A stretch of 64,000 bases of DNA from Kudoa neothunni (GCA_964304625.1 OZ199840.1:6572001-6636000); one strand, 5' to 3'. Positions 1 to 15,151 are shown, counted from the stretch's first letter. Notes: generated from the sequence alone by a model not told the origin. Numbers and translations are program-made.

Positions 1-523
1 TTAGTGAGCATATTTTATCTTGAAGTTCATAATTTAAGAATAGAATACAATAAATCATATAATTTGAATATTGTAAAGATTGGAAATAAATTAAATTACA
101 CGAGTTGGAATACATCATGTGGGAGCGCGCGCTTCTAGAGTAATGTCAGACTTATACAAACACACCCAAAATTCTTCAACTTTAACCTTATTGTTGGCAG
201 AAAATGATATAATACAATTTTGATTGTGTTTTAAACTAAGATTTAGAAATTATTCATTTAAATATGGAAAACAATCAATCAAATAAACAATATAAATATG
301 TAAAAAAAGATGTTCGCAATTGTTACCTAATTCTATAATTTGATAGAGAAAAGTATAAATGTTAATAATGTGTAATTAGTTATTTAATAGAGATAATAAT
401 TGCAGAGTAATTGATTCCCCCAGTAATAACCAGTGCCAGTCTAATTCGCATGTGCCACGAATAAGCCATCGTTGGTAGGTGCGAATCTGCTTTCCAGCGA
501 TTTTTAATATAACAAATAATTAA
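1..523. other. AT-rich region upstream of the MTFMT gene
   Basis: No coding exon, RNA gene or transposon end is recognisable here. It is simple AT-rich sequence that presumably includes the promoter and 5' leader of the formyltransferase gene starting at 524. A short alternating GC tract lies near 124-132. Confidence 0.4.
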
Positions 524-1957
524 ATGAAAATTTTGTTTTTTGGATCGGACAAATTTAGCAGTATTGTATTGGATAATTTAATCAATCGTATGAAAGCATT
601 ATCTCCCCATGTGGTTGCTGATATTGATGTGTGTTTGTCGAACGTATTATGTGGTCGGAAAGTACGCTATAACGCGTTTTGAGATTGATCTTAAAATTTT
701 AATAGAACAAAATTAATGTGCTTATTGATTTCGTACGCCAAAAGAATTTGAATGTAGTTACTTGGCCAATGTTGATTTCAAGTATTGAAAATCATCATGT
801 CATCCCAAAAAATTATGAAAGCACCCCCAAAATAAGGCATATAAACTCTTTTTTCGCGAATTATAATTCCATTAAGAGAGGTGTGTAAGCATGGTGGTGA
901 TTTTTCCATCCGGAATTATGATTTTGGAGTTGTTGCTTCCTTTGGAAAAATGATACCCGATGGAATTATCAATATGTTCAAAAAGTAGCCACTACTTTAC
1001 AGTCCATAATCATCAAATAACTTGTAGAAATATGTTGAATGTTCATCCATCTATGCTCCCGCAGTATCGTGGAGCATCTCCGTTACATTATGCCCTCCTC
1101 AACGGAGACAACTACGGTGGTGTCACTATTACAAACGTATCTCCAAAAAAGTACTCCAAAGTTGATATTTAGCATTAGTTGAATTATTATTGCAGAATGG
1201 ATTGTGGGAAAATTTATCTACAAAGAAAAATCCACGTGAATTGTTATATTTTGAGTTGGTAAACACAATCAGATAGATTCCAACGAGTTACACATTTAAC
1301 GAATTTAGAGATCATGCAGCTACTGTTGGTGGTTATGCTGTAAATGTGTTGTTATTTGACATCCTAGTGTAAATTCTAGCTATGTGTAGCTCGCAGAAGT
1401 GTTGGTCAACTACAACAGTGTGTATAATAAGCAAGCTGTATCTCAAGACAAGAATAAATGTCCGTACAAAAATTTAATTGTGTGCAAGAAAATTCGTCCT
1501 AAACAAACTTTTGTATGTTGGGAAAGCGAAGATGCAACTGCAATTTTTAATAAATATCGGGCTTTCAAAGAGAATGTAACTTTCGTACTTGGTTCTGTTC
1601 CCTATACCCGCTAATAGTTCAATGTTAAATCGTACTTCCAAGGTAAGATGGTTTCGTTTTTTGGAGTATTGATTGAATCTTCCTCTCCCAAATCTCTTGG
1701 TGTAACTCCAGGAGATTTCACTATAAATCATCTGAAATCAAAAATTTTTATTCGTTGTAAAGTATCGTTTATTAATTTGGTCATTTTCTTGTTTGTATTG
1801 TTGTTTTATTGTTAATATGTGTATATAGGATTCGGAAATAATTAGCGTATCCTACCTGCGAGTGAATGAGAAAAAACAACTGCTTTCTGCTAAAGAATTT
1901 TATACTGGTTATGTTCGTAGTTTTAGGGACTGCCATTTTTCATCTGAAAAATGTTGA
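524..1957 (+). CDS. MTFMT: Methionyl-tRNA formyltransferase, nine exons
   Basis: Formylates methionyl-tRNA so that organellar translation can start. Nine exons join in one frame: 524-661, 706-798, 890-984, 1028-1150, 1196-1235, 1277-1339, 1390-1575, 1618-1761 and 1829-1957, giving 336 residues. All introns begin GT and end AG and are 41-91 nt long. Diagnostic segments are the N-terminal [11 protein letters not shown], the central DFGVVASFG, the folate/catalytic [20 protein letters not shown], the TIFNKYRA-like FNKYRAF, and the C-terminal [10 protein letters not shown], which matches the end of the OB-like domain. Unspliced, the region is full of stops and looks like a pseudogene, but every stop lies in an intron. 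The chosen ATG begins directly at the Rossmann strand, so no mitochondrial leader is visible; an upstream leader exon is possible. Family assignment is firm, exact splice sites are inferred. Confidence 0.85.
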
Positions 1958-2212
1958 TATGTTAAATTTTTGTTTTAAAATGCTCTCTATTTGTTCTAAT
2001 AAAATATATCTCTAAGGAGATAACGTTTGCCGAGATATTAGTTGATCGAATTAATGCCTTATGTTTATTTTTGTAACACTACTGGAATTAGGACAAATAA
2101 CGGTAAAATTTTAGCTTGGAGGGTAAAGCTTTATCAAATATCATAGAAAATAATCAAATATAAATGAAGTAATAGGTACGTTTTTATAAAAAATACTTAG
2201 GAAATATAAGAT

Positions 2213-3770
2213 ACTAGCTTGAACTGCCCAGCGTTGCTTGGGGAAGATTTCGCCTAGAGGCATTGTTTAATAGCATTCAAAAAATATATTGAAACCTCGA
2301 ATTAACCCATAGAAACAAAATAACTAACAATTTTTAAGCAACTTACTATAATGATTTGGATTATGCAATTTAAATTATGATAATTTCTGTGAAGGAAAGT
2401 ATCAATCCCTGCATCCATTTAAAATTTTCGTGGCTCGGTATCAACGCTAAATAAGTTGAGGTCAGCGTTGTACTTTTTTCATTCCGAATTATTTAAATCC
2501 CGTTAAAGTGTTATCTAAAACGTTATTTTTTGGCCCGGAGGATTTTTAAAAGTCGAATTCTGGCCTGGCTCGGTAACTGGGTGCACCACTAACTTTTTAA
2601 GAGATAAACAAATAGAAAAAATAAAAGAGATAGAAGAAAACTTATGGAAATTAATCGATATTGCTAAAATTAGCATCGTTTAGCTCGGCATAAACATACA
2701 TGCGCTTTTATCATAAACAGCCACAAATTGCGTCGATTTCAACATAAACAATTTAAATAATTTGGTGAAACAAAAGTACAACCATCCACATTGAATTTAA
2801 TCACATAAAGTAAAACTTAGCGGACAATTTAATGAAACCTATGAACGCAGTATTTCCATTATAACGCTTCAATCAACGTAACTTTAACGTTCTCCACAAA
2901 TTCGTTATTTATGAAACATATATAGATTTTTTATCACATTGAAAACCATTAATAGAACTTATAAAATATACTTATCAAGTCATATACATTAAAACTCCGC
3001 AAATAAGGAGTGCGTTTAAATAGACACCAAAATAGAAACGCCAACCTTATATATAAAGATAGATAGAAGCAGTTAATTATCTCCCTTATATGCTCCATCA
3101 TATGTTCATTAAACGATGCTATCTGTCTTTACTTATAAGATTGACGTCTTTATTTTATTGTTTGCGCAAATAAACTCCTTGTACCGGGAGTTTTAATGTA
3201 ATTGACTTGATAAACACATTTTGTAGGTTCTATTNNNNNNNNNNNNNNNNNATCCCCTCCCCCCCCCCCCCCTTCCCCCCCTCCCCCCTCCTTCATGTTA
3301 TAGTCGGATAGATTGAAGCATTATAATGCAAGTATTGTTTCCATAGACTTCATTGAAATCGTCCGTTACGTTGAACTTTCAGTGATTGAATTCAGTGCAA
3401 ATGGTTATACGTTTATTTCATCCGATTAATTAAATTATTTGTGTTGATATAGGCGTAATTTTGGGTTGTTCGTTGAAAAAAGCGCATTGGAGTTTATGCG
3501 GGACCAAAAGATATTAATTTGAGCAATAAAAATTAATCTTCGTAAGTTACTATCGAGTTATTCAGTTTTTTCTACTTTCACGATCCCTCTAAAATGATCT
3601 CAATTGTTTAGTATGCTCATCACAGTCGTTAAAAGTACGATATTTAAAAAAATTTACTTAATTTCTCCTCTGGGCTAATAAGAGAGTCTTATATTTCTTT
3701 ATAGTTTGAACATATTCTTCTATGTTGAAATTTTCCCAATCCCGTGCGAAGCTGAGCAGTTCGCACTAGT
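2213..3770. repeat. Fold-back element with nested inverted repeats
   Basis: The outer ends are inverted repeats: ACTAG then GAACTGC.CAGC near 2213-2243 matches the complement of 3740-3770. A second pair of arms (2832-2876 against 3320-3365) and a third (2949-3020 against 3162-3234) fold inside it, down to a centre near 3090. No open frame is present. This is the structure of a non-autonomous fold-back or palindromic element. Similar end sequences (CGAAGC, a G/C-rich stretch, then TTTTGCGCTA) recur near 18630 and 52790. Confidence 0.6.
3235..3293. other. Assembly gap (17 N) and C-rich tract
   Basis: Bases 3235-3251 are N, followed at once by a run of mostly C with a few T to about 3293. The gap falls at the edge of an inverted-repeat arm, so both the hairpin and the homopolymer may have stopped assembly. 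Local length is unreliable. Confidence 0.95.
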
Positions 3771-5148
3771 AGTTTAAGAAGCGTTTAATTATAAGATAAA
3801 TAACCGAATAAAAACAAAAGATGATAATAACTAATGCATGATAACGAAATAATGAGGCAAGGATCGGTAAGAATAGGTGCTGATTTCGAGTGTAAATATG
3901 GCACATACGAAGTATTATACATTTTTTTATTTGAAGCATTAATGAAATTATATATATTGTGTGATTTTGCTAGTCTTAAATTTTATCCTCGTGTATAAAA
4001 TAACTTAATTATTCAATACAGGCGTTGTTTAGTACACACAAAAACCCCCTGATTTAAGCCTGAGTTAAAAAAACAAATAACTTATGGTAGACAGAAAAAA
4101 TGCAAGATCTTAAAGGAACTCTCAAACTTTTGGCGCCCTGCAAACGATAACGGTCATGAAATACTAATGTTAAATATTTTATAGTTTAAAGAAAAACGGT
4201 GTGACTTCCATTATTTTCTTATAGGCACTCAATAATGTAAATATTTTTTCTTTTATTTAAAAAAAATCATATTTATTGGTTCGAATTTCCAGTGACACGT
4301 GTCAACAGAGCCAAAAGGAAATTACACTGATAATAAATGGGGGGGGGGGGGGGCTAACTACTTTAACCCCTTTATGTTATTCGAAAACGCCCGCCATCTG
4401 ACAAACTTTAAGATGAAAATCCTCCAAACCAAATTTTTTCTATTAATATCTCTATAAAACAATCCTATGGTATGAATCTTGAGAAAAATCCTAACCACTC
4501 TCCAATTTAATCCCATTAATCCGATTCGGGGGTACTTATTGAATACCTAACTAAATTTCAAATTCCTGTAATGAAACCAAACCAAACCAAAACACAAAAA
4601 ATAATAAAATAAAATATGATTAAGATCTAAATCAATTGATTTCTATTTGTAACAGTCATTACGATAGCAGTTAGTTTTTAACGAAACTCGTCACAATGTA
4701 CCGTGAGCTCACTAATCCGGATTATTAAAGATTAATTATTGTATTATTTATCATTTTTCTCCAAAATCCATCAATAAAACTTATTTTTACCCTCGTATTT
4801 ACTTCAAATAATTTTTTTAAAAACAACGACTCAACAAAAGTTGGAGTTTTTTTCATCTCAAAGTTTGTTGGAAGATAATTTTTTAATTCATAGCTAATTT
4901 ATTTTCATTCCCAACTTTTCCAAGTGATATATATCATTTATTTAAATTAGCAGAGAAAATCTCATGAATTTCAAAGGAAAATTCTAGATTTCAAGAGAGG
5001 ATTAAAGTTAAAGTAAACTTGAGATGCATTACACACCAAATTTGTTAATGGATTAAAAATATTATTGCATAAGTTTGTGATTTGTTACCTAGATATATCT
5101 ACATTATTTATTTGATTGGAAGTAAATATTCCACTCCCTGAAATAAGA
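3771..5148. other. Intergenic AT-rich stretch with a poly-G tract
   Basis: No exon or transposase motif is recognisable. The only distinct feature is a run of 15 G at 4339-4353. Confidence 0.4.
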
Positions 5149-5152
5149 TTAA

Positions 5153-7945
5153 CCCTCTAAGCTAGCGAAAAATTCCATCCTCTAACGGGCCTGGGGTGAA
5201 AAACACCCCAACCTTTTTTTGCTTAATTTTCCTCAAAAAATAATTTTGAATTTACTTGAGAATTTTTAGTAGATTCTATCGATAGAATTTGGAGTATATT
5301 TACATCTATTACAACTTAATCCGATTCGGCATTATTCGGCAAACAATCTTGTATTATTTTCAACGAATAATAAGACCTTGCGTTAAGTAGTGCAAAAAAC
5401 AAGTTACAGTCGAATTGGATATTTCGCGGGTTTTTGGAACCAGCAAAAAACCACGCAATATCCAGTTTCATGCGTGCGCGTCACACTGTAAAATACGATT
5501 TTCTTGTGCTTACGTTTGATGATTATTCCTACAAGCTTTATTAAAACAATGATAACATAGAATTCAATTAAGGAAGAGTTACTAGATTTTATCAAAAAAT
5601 CTTGTGATTTTTGTATGCCGAAATCTTTCTATTGATATTTTTTAAATTCTGTCCGTCGTGGGATATAAATCAAACAATATTGATGGAGCCTCTTGAATTA
5701 AAACTTCCATTAAAATGTTAACCATATTTTTTATTTATTTTATTAAGTTTTTGACTTCTTTAATAATTGGTTCGATATCATCAGTTTAACCATTGTGGTC
5801 AATAAGTCCGCATGATTTTGATTCTCACATGTTGCAGCATTATCATCGTCAAATATATTTTCGTAAACTTCAAATTCATTTAATACGATTAATTATGTAT
5901 TCATAAAATATTACTTTGTGAACTGTTTCTGGCTGGGGATATATTTCTTAAATCTTGTTTTATAAACTGATTCAACTTTTTTATTACAGTTATATATTAC
6001 TACCAAGCCAAGCATTTTTGATTTTTAGAACAATTAAATATAATTTCTAGCGTAATACTCTCCCAACATTTAATTAATGGCATGATTGAGTTTAGTAATG
6101 TTTATTTTTCATGCATTTTATGATGCTTAAATTAGAGTTTGTAGAATATTAGTTGTTTTTTGGTAGGAAAAAAATTTCAATATTTTGGGGATCAAGATGA
6201 TATTGGCCAACAGAATTAAAACTTTTCTGTTCTCATTTATCATTCTTTGGTTCAACTTTCTAATTATGTTTATAAATCTACTACACCTCATCCGTGTGTT
6301 TTTTGAATAATATTCACGCCATAGATGTTTAATCAGTTGAAACACCCAGGATTTTGAAATTTACCAATTCAAACAGATGGGAATTTACTCCTATTTAGTA
6401 AAAGTGACAGTAAAACATTCATTATTTTTTGGATATTTTGTCCCTTATATTCCGACTTTATCCTTTAAAACATAAGTAATGTTTTGTAATTACTCACAAA
6501 AGAAGGGAAGTTTCATCAATGTTTATAACGTCTTTAAGATTATATGCCTTAACCAAATTAGTGTCTTCAACAGTCCATGAGTCAATTGATAAAATTTCTG
6601 TATTCGCAGTCTCACGATGAAACATATTGAACGCTATCCCATATTTAGACGTGGAATCTAAAAACCACCATTAGCTAGACTTTAAATTGAAAATTTCTTG
6701 TTTATTTGCAAAATATAAAGCAACTTTGATAATAACACATCTCAGCAGAACATTATCATTCGACCATTGTTTAATCATCAAACCATACAGCTCACATCTA
6801 TATTTTTAATTTCCCCGAAAAATGTGCCCTCCTTTTAGCTTCAATATCCGTAATGTTGAATTTATCTTCATGTGAACAAATTATATCAATTTTTAAATGA
6901 CCTTAAACGTGACAATGTATTAATATTCAAAATAGATCACCACATCATTCAACTCAAACTTAGAAATTGTCATTTTCTCACAACTGTCAATATTTTTATC
7001 GAATTATAATAATCAACGATTTCTCTCTTCTCTTAATTATAATGTTTTTAACGGGAAATAATGAAGAAAACACTTCTATTTTTAAATAGATGGGTTACTA
7101 AAACCACGCAATAACGAATCGCGACGTGTCTATTAACCACGCAATAACGAGACTATATATATAAGTAATAAATTCCCTTATTTTTTAATGTTAACGATGT
7201 TTACAAAATGATAAAATAATAACAATGCAAAAAATTAGTTTTCTCTCTAAAAAGAATAACTTCGAAATTTTGGAATTACGCAGTATCCAATCTCGACTGT
7301 ATTATCTAACTCACCACGAAGGGAGTGGATATCATCAAAAAATTCACTGAAGGCGCTCATTTTAATTCACTCACCAAAGGGGTTCAACTAGTCCAAGCTT
7401 CTTGCTCAAATAACCCCATTTTCTGTATAACCCAAGTTGGCGCATAATTAAAATAAAATCTCCGAGGAAGTATTTCTCAACGTTATAATTCAATAATAAA
7501 CTTTTATTCGTTATTAAAACCCGATGTATCAGATAAAATCAATGTTTCTCCGTCCTTCCGATATGAGAACCTCAATACTATACCAACGGAAACTTTCGAG
7601 CGATCGACGAAGAATGCCGCATTGGATTAGGTGGGATACTAATTGCATATTTTCTTGGAAATTTGCCGATTGAATTTTAGGGGAGTTTATCATTTAATTA
7701 TTTATAAATTTTCGAGTTAATATAAGAAAAAAACCCTGGGGTGTTTTTCACCCCAAACTCGCTAGAGGATGGAATTTTGTTGGGCATTACTTGAACTTAT
7801 ATTTTAGCCAAGTTTTTGATCGGTGGTACATTCAATAAATATAGGAGAATAGCGTAGATTTCAATTTTCTACGAGAAGGTTGTAAAGTTTTATGCCCACA
7901 TTAAATGTGGTTTCGGGTGTAATACGCCCCAAGTCAGTTAGAGGG
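5153..7945. mobile_element. Deleted piggyBac element interrupted by a Tigger element
   Basis: Flanked by TTAA on both sides (5149-5152 and 7946-7949), with terminal CCCTCTAAG facing CAGTTAGAGGG. Subterminal palindromes of the form GGGGTG...CACCCC occur near 5199-5220 and 7736-7757. Without the nested insertion about 0.9 kb remains. The stretch 7330-7380 resembles the N-terminal transposase coding region of the related copy at 32858-35823 (its 35200-35240), so this is an internally deleted copy. The right end is nearly the same as that copy's right end, so the two form one family. Confidence 0.75.
5407..7299 (-). mobile_element. pogo/Tigger element with decayed transposase
   Basis: Ends CAGTCGAATTGGATA (5407) and its complement at 7299 form imperfect terminal inverted repeats flanked by TA dinucleotides (5405-5406 and 7300-7301), as expected for the Tc1/mariner superfamily. 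The minus strand encodes a decayed Tigger-type DDE transposase in several frames: a segment with FLDSTSKYGIAFN and NIDETSLL near 6690-6500, IGKFQNPGCFN near 6375-6343, and an RKVLILLANI...NILQTL segment near 6230-6135, which matches the family LLLDNA...TSxLQPL region. Stops and frameshifts break it, so it is not functional. It sits inside the piggyBac copy at 5153-7945. Confidence 0.75.
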
Positions 7946-7949
7946 TTAA

Positions 7950-10437
<2,488 letters not shown>

Positions 10438-11689
10438 CGAATTTATCTGCTCTCAATAATACCAATAATCTGATTTGATTCTATCGACAACATCTTCAAA
10501 TCTATTTATATATTCTTTATATATCATTATTCTCCATATTATTATACTACTACTACTATCATGAATGAATTTTCATTGCTGTTCTGCTTCTCAACTACTA
10601 CACCACACATACACACACACACACACACACACTTGTTTCAACTGCTATCATATTTTCCTTCGTCTGTCAAAACTGTCGTCATCAACACATTATTCAGTAT
10701 GTGTTCTTATTCACTTTATACCATTGTTACAATTTTATCTTCTTCAACTTATAGTCAATATTTCAACCATTATCACAATTCAAATTTCTCTCACATCGCA
10801 CTCTACTATTAAACATCGTTAACTTTGATAGTTTTAATTTGATTTTGTGTTTTAACTGAGTCTTTGCTTTGGTTTGCTACTTTACTTAGATCACATTTAC
10901 ATAATTTAGAATAATAGGAGATATTATTATCATTGAAATAAATTTTTAACTAATTTCCTGTTATTATTTCACCTAATTCTTTCACTGGTATCAAATGTTT
11001 GCATGAGTTACACCAATTGCATTGAAATTGAGACTTATTTTTCTATTAGATGTCCAATTGTCTCGTTGCACATGATTCGCACATGGTCGTTTGTTGCGCT
11101 ACGTTTGCATTGATTCGGGATTTTTAGTAGGCTTTCCTTAGGTGGCCCCTTCGGTCTAATCCAATCCGATTTCAGGATTTATTCAGCATTATTGATGATA
11201 ATACCCAGTTTTTGATTCATTCTAATTTTTTGTCAAGTAAATATTGCACGCATCTAAATTTTGATGTGGTTATCATGAAACAACCGTTTTGATGCAACAT
11301 CAGTTTGATTTAGTTAAACTCAAAGATATTTAAATCGAATAAACACACAATGTTACAGGTATTACAAATTGGTATTTAATTTCCAAAAGAAAAAAGTTCA
11401 ATGAATTTGATAATTTCTAATTGCACGTGCGAGCATGTTAACAAAGGTCGCAATTTACGATTATCAGTAATGGCACGTTTATGATGAAAAAATATGGCAT
11501 ATGTTTACAATATTATTCATAAAGTTATCATAACTTAAAGTTTTAAGGTTTTTTATCGGATAATAAAAAAAGGCATTGGTTACTGACACGGAAGTTTTTA
11601 ATCCAAACTGGAAAACACGTTGCACGGCGTCCATTTTTAATCCCGGATACTCCTTTTTTATAGTTTATCTATAAAGTTTATTTTTTAGA
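10438..11689. other. CDC42 3' flank and intergenic sequence
   Basis: Contains a short (CA)n tract at about 10611-10631. Open frames across it are products of the repeat. Nothing else is recognisable. Confidence 0.4.
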
Positions 11690-11860
11690 ATCTGTCCGTA
11701 TTTAATTATTTTTGACCATTAGCAGCGATAGCGAAGGGCCAAAAATAATTAAATACAATCAAAACTATATCTACCTGGATATTATGATCCATGTCAATAG
11801 CCACTTCCAATTTTTAATCTCATCAACTTTACCCGCAATATAAGGCATATACATGCGCAG
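11690..11860. repeat. Hairpin-bearing dispersed repeat, copy 1
   Basis: A stem of about 20 bp is formed by GTATTTAATTATTTTTGACC and the near-perfect complement ending AATAATTAAATAC around 11698-11755. The following segment contains CAATAGCCACTTCC and then TTAATCTCATCAAC...CGCAATATAA. A second copy with the same parts in a different order lies at 15805-15990. Confidence 0.55.
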
Positions 11861-12590
11861 ACAATAAAAATAATTATTTTTTGAAAATGTTCGTTAATTT
11901 TCTTGGTTTTGCTCGTTTTTGTTGACAATTTGGTGCAATGTTTGGTTATGAGGATTTTAACTGAACTTAACATATGCGCAATCAGCAGAAAAACAGTACG
12001 GCGCCACTTCCTGAAGGCTACGGCTCGTAGGTTCGAACTAGAGTTTCTACGCGTGTCATGTCACGCTTATCACGCCCTATCTTGCTTATAAACCTTAAAT
12101 GAGATTGATTTTTTAACATATATCAATTATATTTCATTAAAGATTAGTGCTGATATATAATTGCAAAATGAAAACATTACTACGTGTTTTAAAAAGCGGG
12201 AGAATTGATATATAACAAATTATTCAAGGATTACTGTTTTTCATCCAACATCTCATTGTCGTAACAAAAAGAATTTACTGGATATGCTCCAACAAAAAAT
12301 TAAATAAAAAATCAATTTGTAGCATCTCAAATAAAAAACTTTAACCCAAAAACATTATTAATCATGGAATAATACCTATAAAAAAAATTTTTTTAAGCGA
12401 TTCTGTTGAAATAAAACTGATCCGTGTACAAATTTCAGTTCTATTAAGATTAAACTTTCAAGTCAACTACGAAATTCTCAATGCTTATATGTTCAACAAG
12501 AAATTTATAGGATGCTATGAAATATATGAATGACATTTTTATTAAATTAAATTAAATTATAAGTATTGAAACATTTGTTTTAGCCTCCAA

Positions 12591-12624
12591 ACTTAAGAAT
12601 GGTTCGTTAGAACCATTCTTAAGT
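12591..12624. repeat. Perfect 34-nt palindrome
   Basis: ACTTAAGAATGGTTC, loop GTTA, then the exact complement GAACCATTCTTAAGT: 15-bp arms with a 4-nt loop. It sits 0.7 kb upstream of the hAT transposase remnant. The arm core AATGGTTC also occurs near 15263 just past the transposase, so it may be a fused pair of transposon ends. Confidence 0.85.
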
Positions 12625-13347
12625 AATATAATAAATCGAGACCGCATAAGATAAATTTGGAATCGACAAGGCTGAGGAAGTCTGAGAAATTCTAATGTCA
12701 AGTTTTTTGAAGCAACTGTTATATGTAAAAATCTTTTTAAAACATGCCATGTTATATTATTTCACAGCGTTGATATAATTTTCGGAAAATTTAGTGTAAA
12801 TAGTTTCCCAGTTAAATTATATCACCACCGAACTTTCTACTTCTGTCTAAACATTAGCAACTATTTTCTTATAAAATGGTAAGAGAAGCACATTATTAAT
12901 TGTAATCCTTTTCTCTGAATACTCATTTTAATCCAAAATCCGAATATCACGCCAAAAATCTGGCATAGACGATATTGTTTATATGGTGTCTATGATTTTG
13001 CCTCCCTCCTACTCTGCTTCTCCTTTACCCAATGGAAACCTGCAAAAGGATAGTCAGTGATTTCATAAATATCTTTAAGGAAACAACTGACGTACAAGGC
13101 TTATCAACGATGAAACACTTTTCCGCGGGAAGCGGAGGCGCGCCATGGTCAAAACAGAGACCCCTTATCTTCCGAATTAGCCGCCTCTCATCCTATATAA
13201 ACATTCATTATTTTCTAAAAAATATTATCTCTTTTTGCTTTATCAGTGTTTCTTTTGAGCAATGCGTTCTTGACTTAAATACAACGGCTCGAAGCGAGTA
13301 GTAGCTTTGGTTGGAGGTTTTTCAAATAAACGAATGATGATCGAATG

Positions 13348-15151
13348 GCAAAATGTAGTTTGTGTGGTGAGAAAAGAATCCTCAAGGATGTGGCCGGTAA
13401 ACGAACAACGATGGCATAACCAGACATCTCTTGACGGTCCAGAATATTACAAAGGGAAGCTATAATGAATTCTGTATTTTTCCTCCTTCAATTTTACTTA
13501 TGAAATTTTTTATAGCGAAGAAAAAGAATACATTAGATTCATTTAGAGCCAAAAAATTGAATAGAAACCAAACGCTCGTCACTATGATTGCCATTGACGG
13601 TTTCCCAATGAACCAAATATTCAAAAGTGACTCTATGAAAATTGCTTTCGAAAAATTTGAGTGGGGGATGCCACAAAATCCGCCATCAATAAAAGAAATT
13701 ATTTTATCTGAAGTAATCGAAAAAAGAAAAAAACTTAAAAGAGAAAATTTAATATGAGTATGAAAAAGGGAAAAGATTTACGGCAATAATTGATGACTGG
13801 ACTTCTACTGCCCCAAAAAAAGGTACGTGGCAGAAATTTTGACTTCCGACATTAAAATATACATACAACCATTGGAGTGGTGCCCATAATTGGTAAAGCT
13901 GATGCCCTCAAACTTAAACAGATATTTGAGAGCAAGCTTTCCCAATTCAATTAAAAAACCAGACTCATTAGTCGCCGTTGTTTCAGATGGGCTGCGGTTA
14001 CGGAAGTTCTACAAAAAATTCTTTCATGTATATCCCAAGTTTGCCTCGTTCATGGAGTCCATTTGACAATTAAAGGAGTCATTGGTAGCAGCAATAAAAA
14101 TCATTGCGACGATGATTCTACTGACGATTCTAGTGATGTTTCATCAGACAATGACCTACTGGAAACTATTATTGATGGAAATTCTTTTTATGAATTATTT
14201 TTCAAGTTTAAAACAAAAGAATTATTCTGGAGCTGTGGCGGAAATGAAAAAGATCATTAACATTTTTAAGCACCTGGGCAATCTTACAAGAAAAATTGAA
14301 TATGTGAAGAAAACATGAAAATAAAAACCACTGAGTCTCATAACCCATGTTGAAACAAGGTGGAATAGCCTTCACAATGCGGTGGATACATTCTTTGAAT
14401 TATATCCAAATATAGCTAAAGTTCTGTCTGATGAAAATTCAAAAAGAATTTCCTAATTTATTCGTATTTTATTATCATTTTTAATGTTTTAAAAAGAAAC
14501 AACTCATTGCTTATCCATCTGTTTCAGATATCGTTCTTCTGGAGGATATCAAAGTGTCATTGGCACCGATTGTTCATTTGATAAATTCATTGTCGAAAGA
14601 ATAGTCAACTACAAAGATGCAGACACAATTTTGGAATTTGTACTGAGAAAACTGTATGAAAATACAGAATCCTAACCTCTCTCAGCAATTCTATTATTAC
14701 TTGTAGCAAAGAATTCAAGAACGCCGAAACGTTGTTTTGGCGACAAGCGTGTGTTCTTTAAATAATGCATACAAATTTGGAGACAATACAAGACTTCCAT
14801 ATTGCATTAAAAAAGAGTGCTACGACTTCATTGAAAGGCAATACATTAAGACTCTTTAACAATGAGGAGAATGTAAAAGTCGAGGATATTTTCCTAAATC
14901 ATGTTGCTGGGAAGCACCAAGACATCGATCAGAGTTTAAAACTTTTCTGAGCTCAAGACAAAACCGAAAAGTTCCCAAAGCCCTATTTTAGACACCCCCT
15001 CAGATTCAAAGATATTGAGGGTGTTTGGAACGAAGAACTGGGTCAAATAAAAAGTGTGCTCGAAAGCATACCACCCTCAAGCGTGTATGTGAACGAGCAT
15101 TCCTCTAAGTCTGGAAACTTCTTAAGAAAAAGAAACAAACTTTGGATATGA
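13348..15151 (+). pseudogene. Decayed hAT-family transposase
   Basis: hAT transposases move elements by cut-and-paste. The pieces appear in family order on the plus strand but in shifting frames: a BED-type zinc finger start (CSLCGEKR, ~13355), TMIAIDGFPMNQIF and PPSIKEIILSEV (13580-13720), a DDE-domain DDWTSTAPKKGTW (~13793), CLVHGVHLTI (~14044), a VETRWNSLHNAVD motif (~14350), and the C-terminal dimerisation segment SSVYVNEHSSKSGNFLRKRN (~15075). The order and motifs identify the family. Many stops and frameshifts show it is dead. Confidence 0.75.

Noticed and set aside
524-1957. Pseudogene call for the MTFMT locus
   Set aside because: All in-frame stops lie inside short GT-AG introns, and the joined exons give one continuous frame.
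5149-7949. Single composite Tigger with TTAA ends
   Set aside because: The Tigger has its own CAGTCG tips and TA flanks inside, while the outer ends match a separate piggyBac copy.
10561-10822. Two overlapping open frames with THTHTH stretches
   Set aside because: They are translations of the (CA)n microsatellite in the CDC42 3' flank.
13032-13301. Plus-strand open frame before the hAT remnant
   Set aside because: It does not align with hAT order (it precedes the BED finger) and has no recognisable content.
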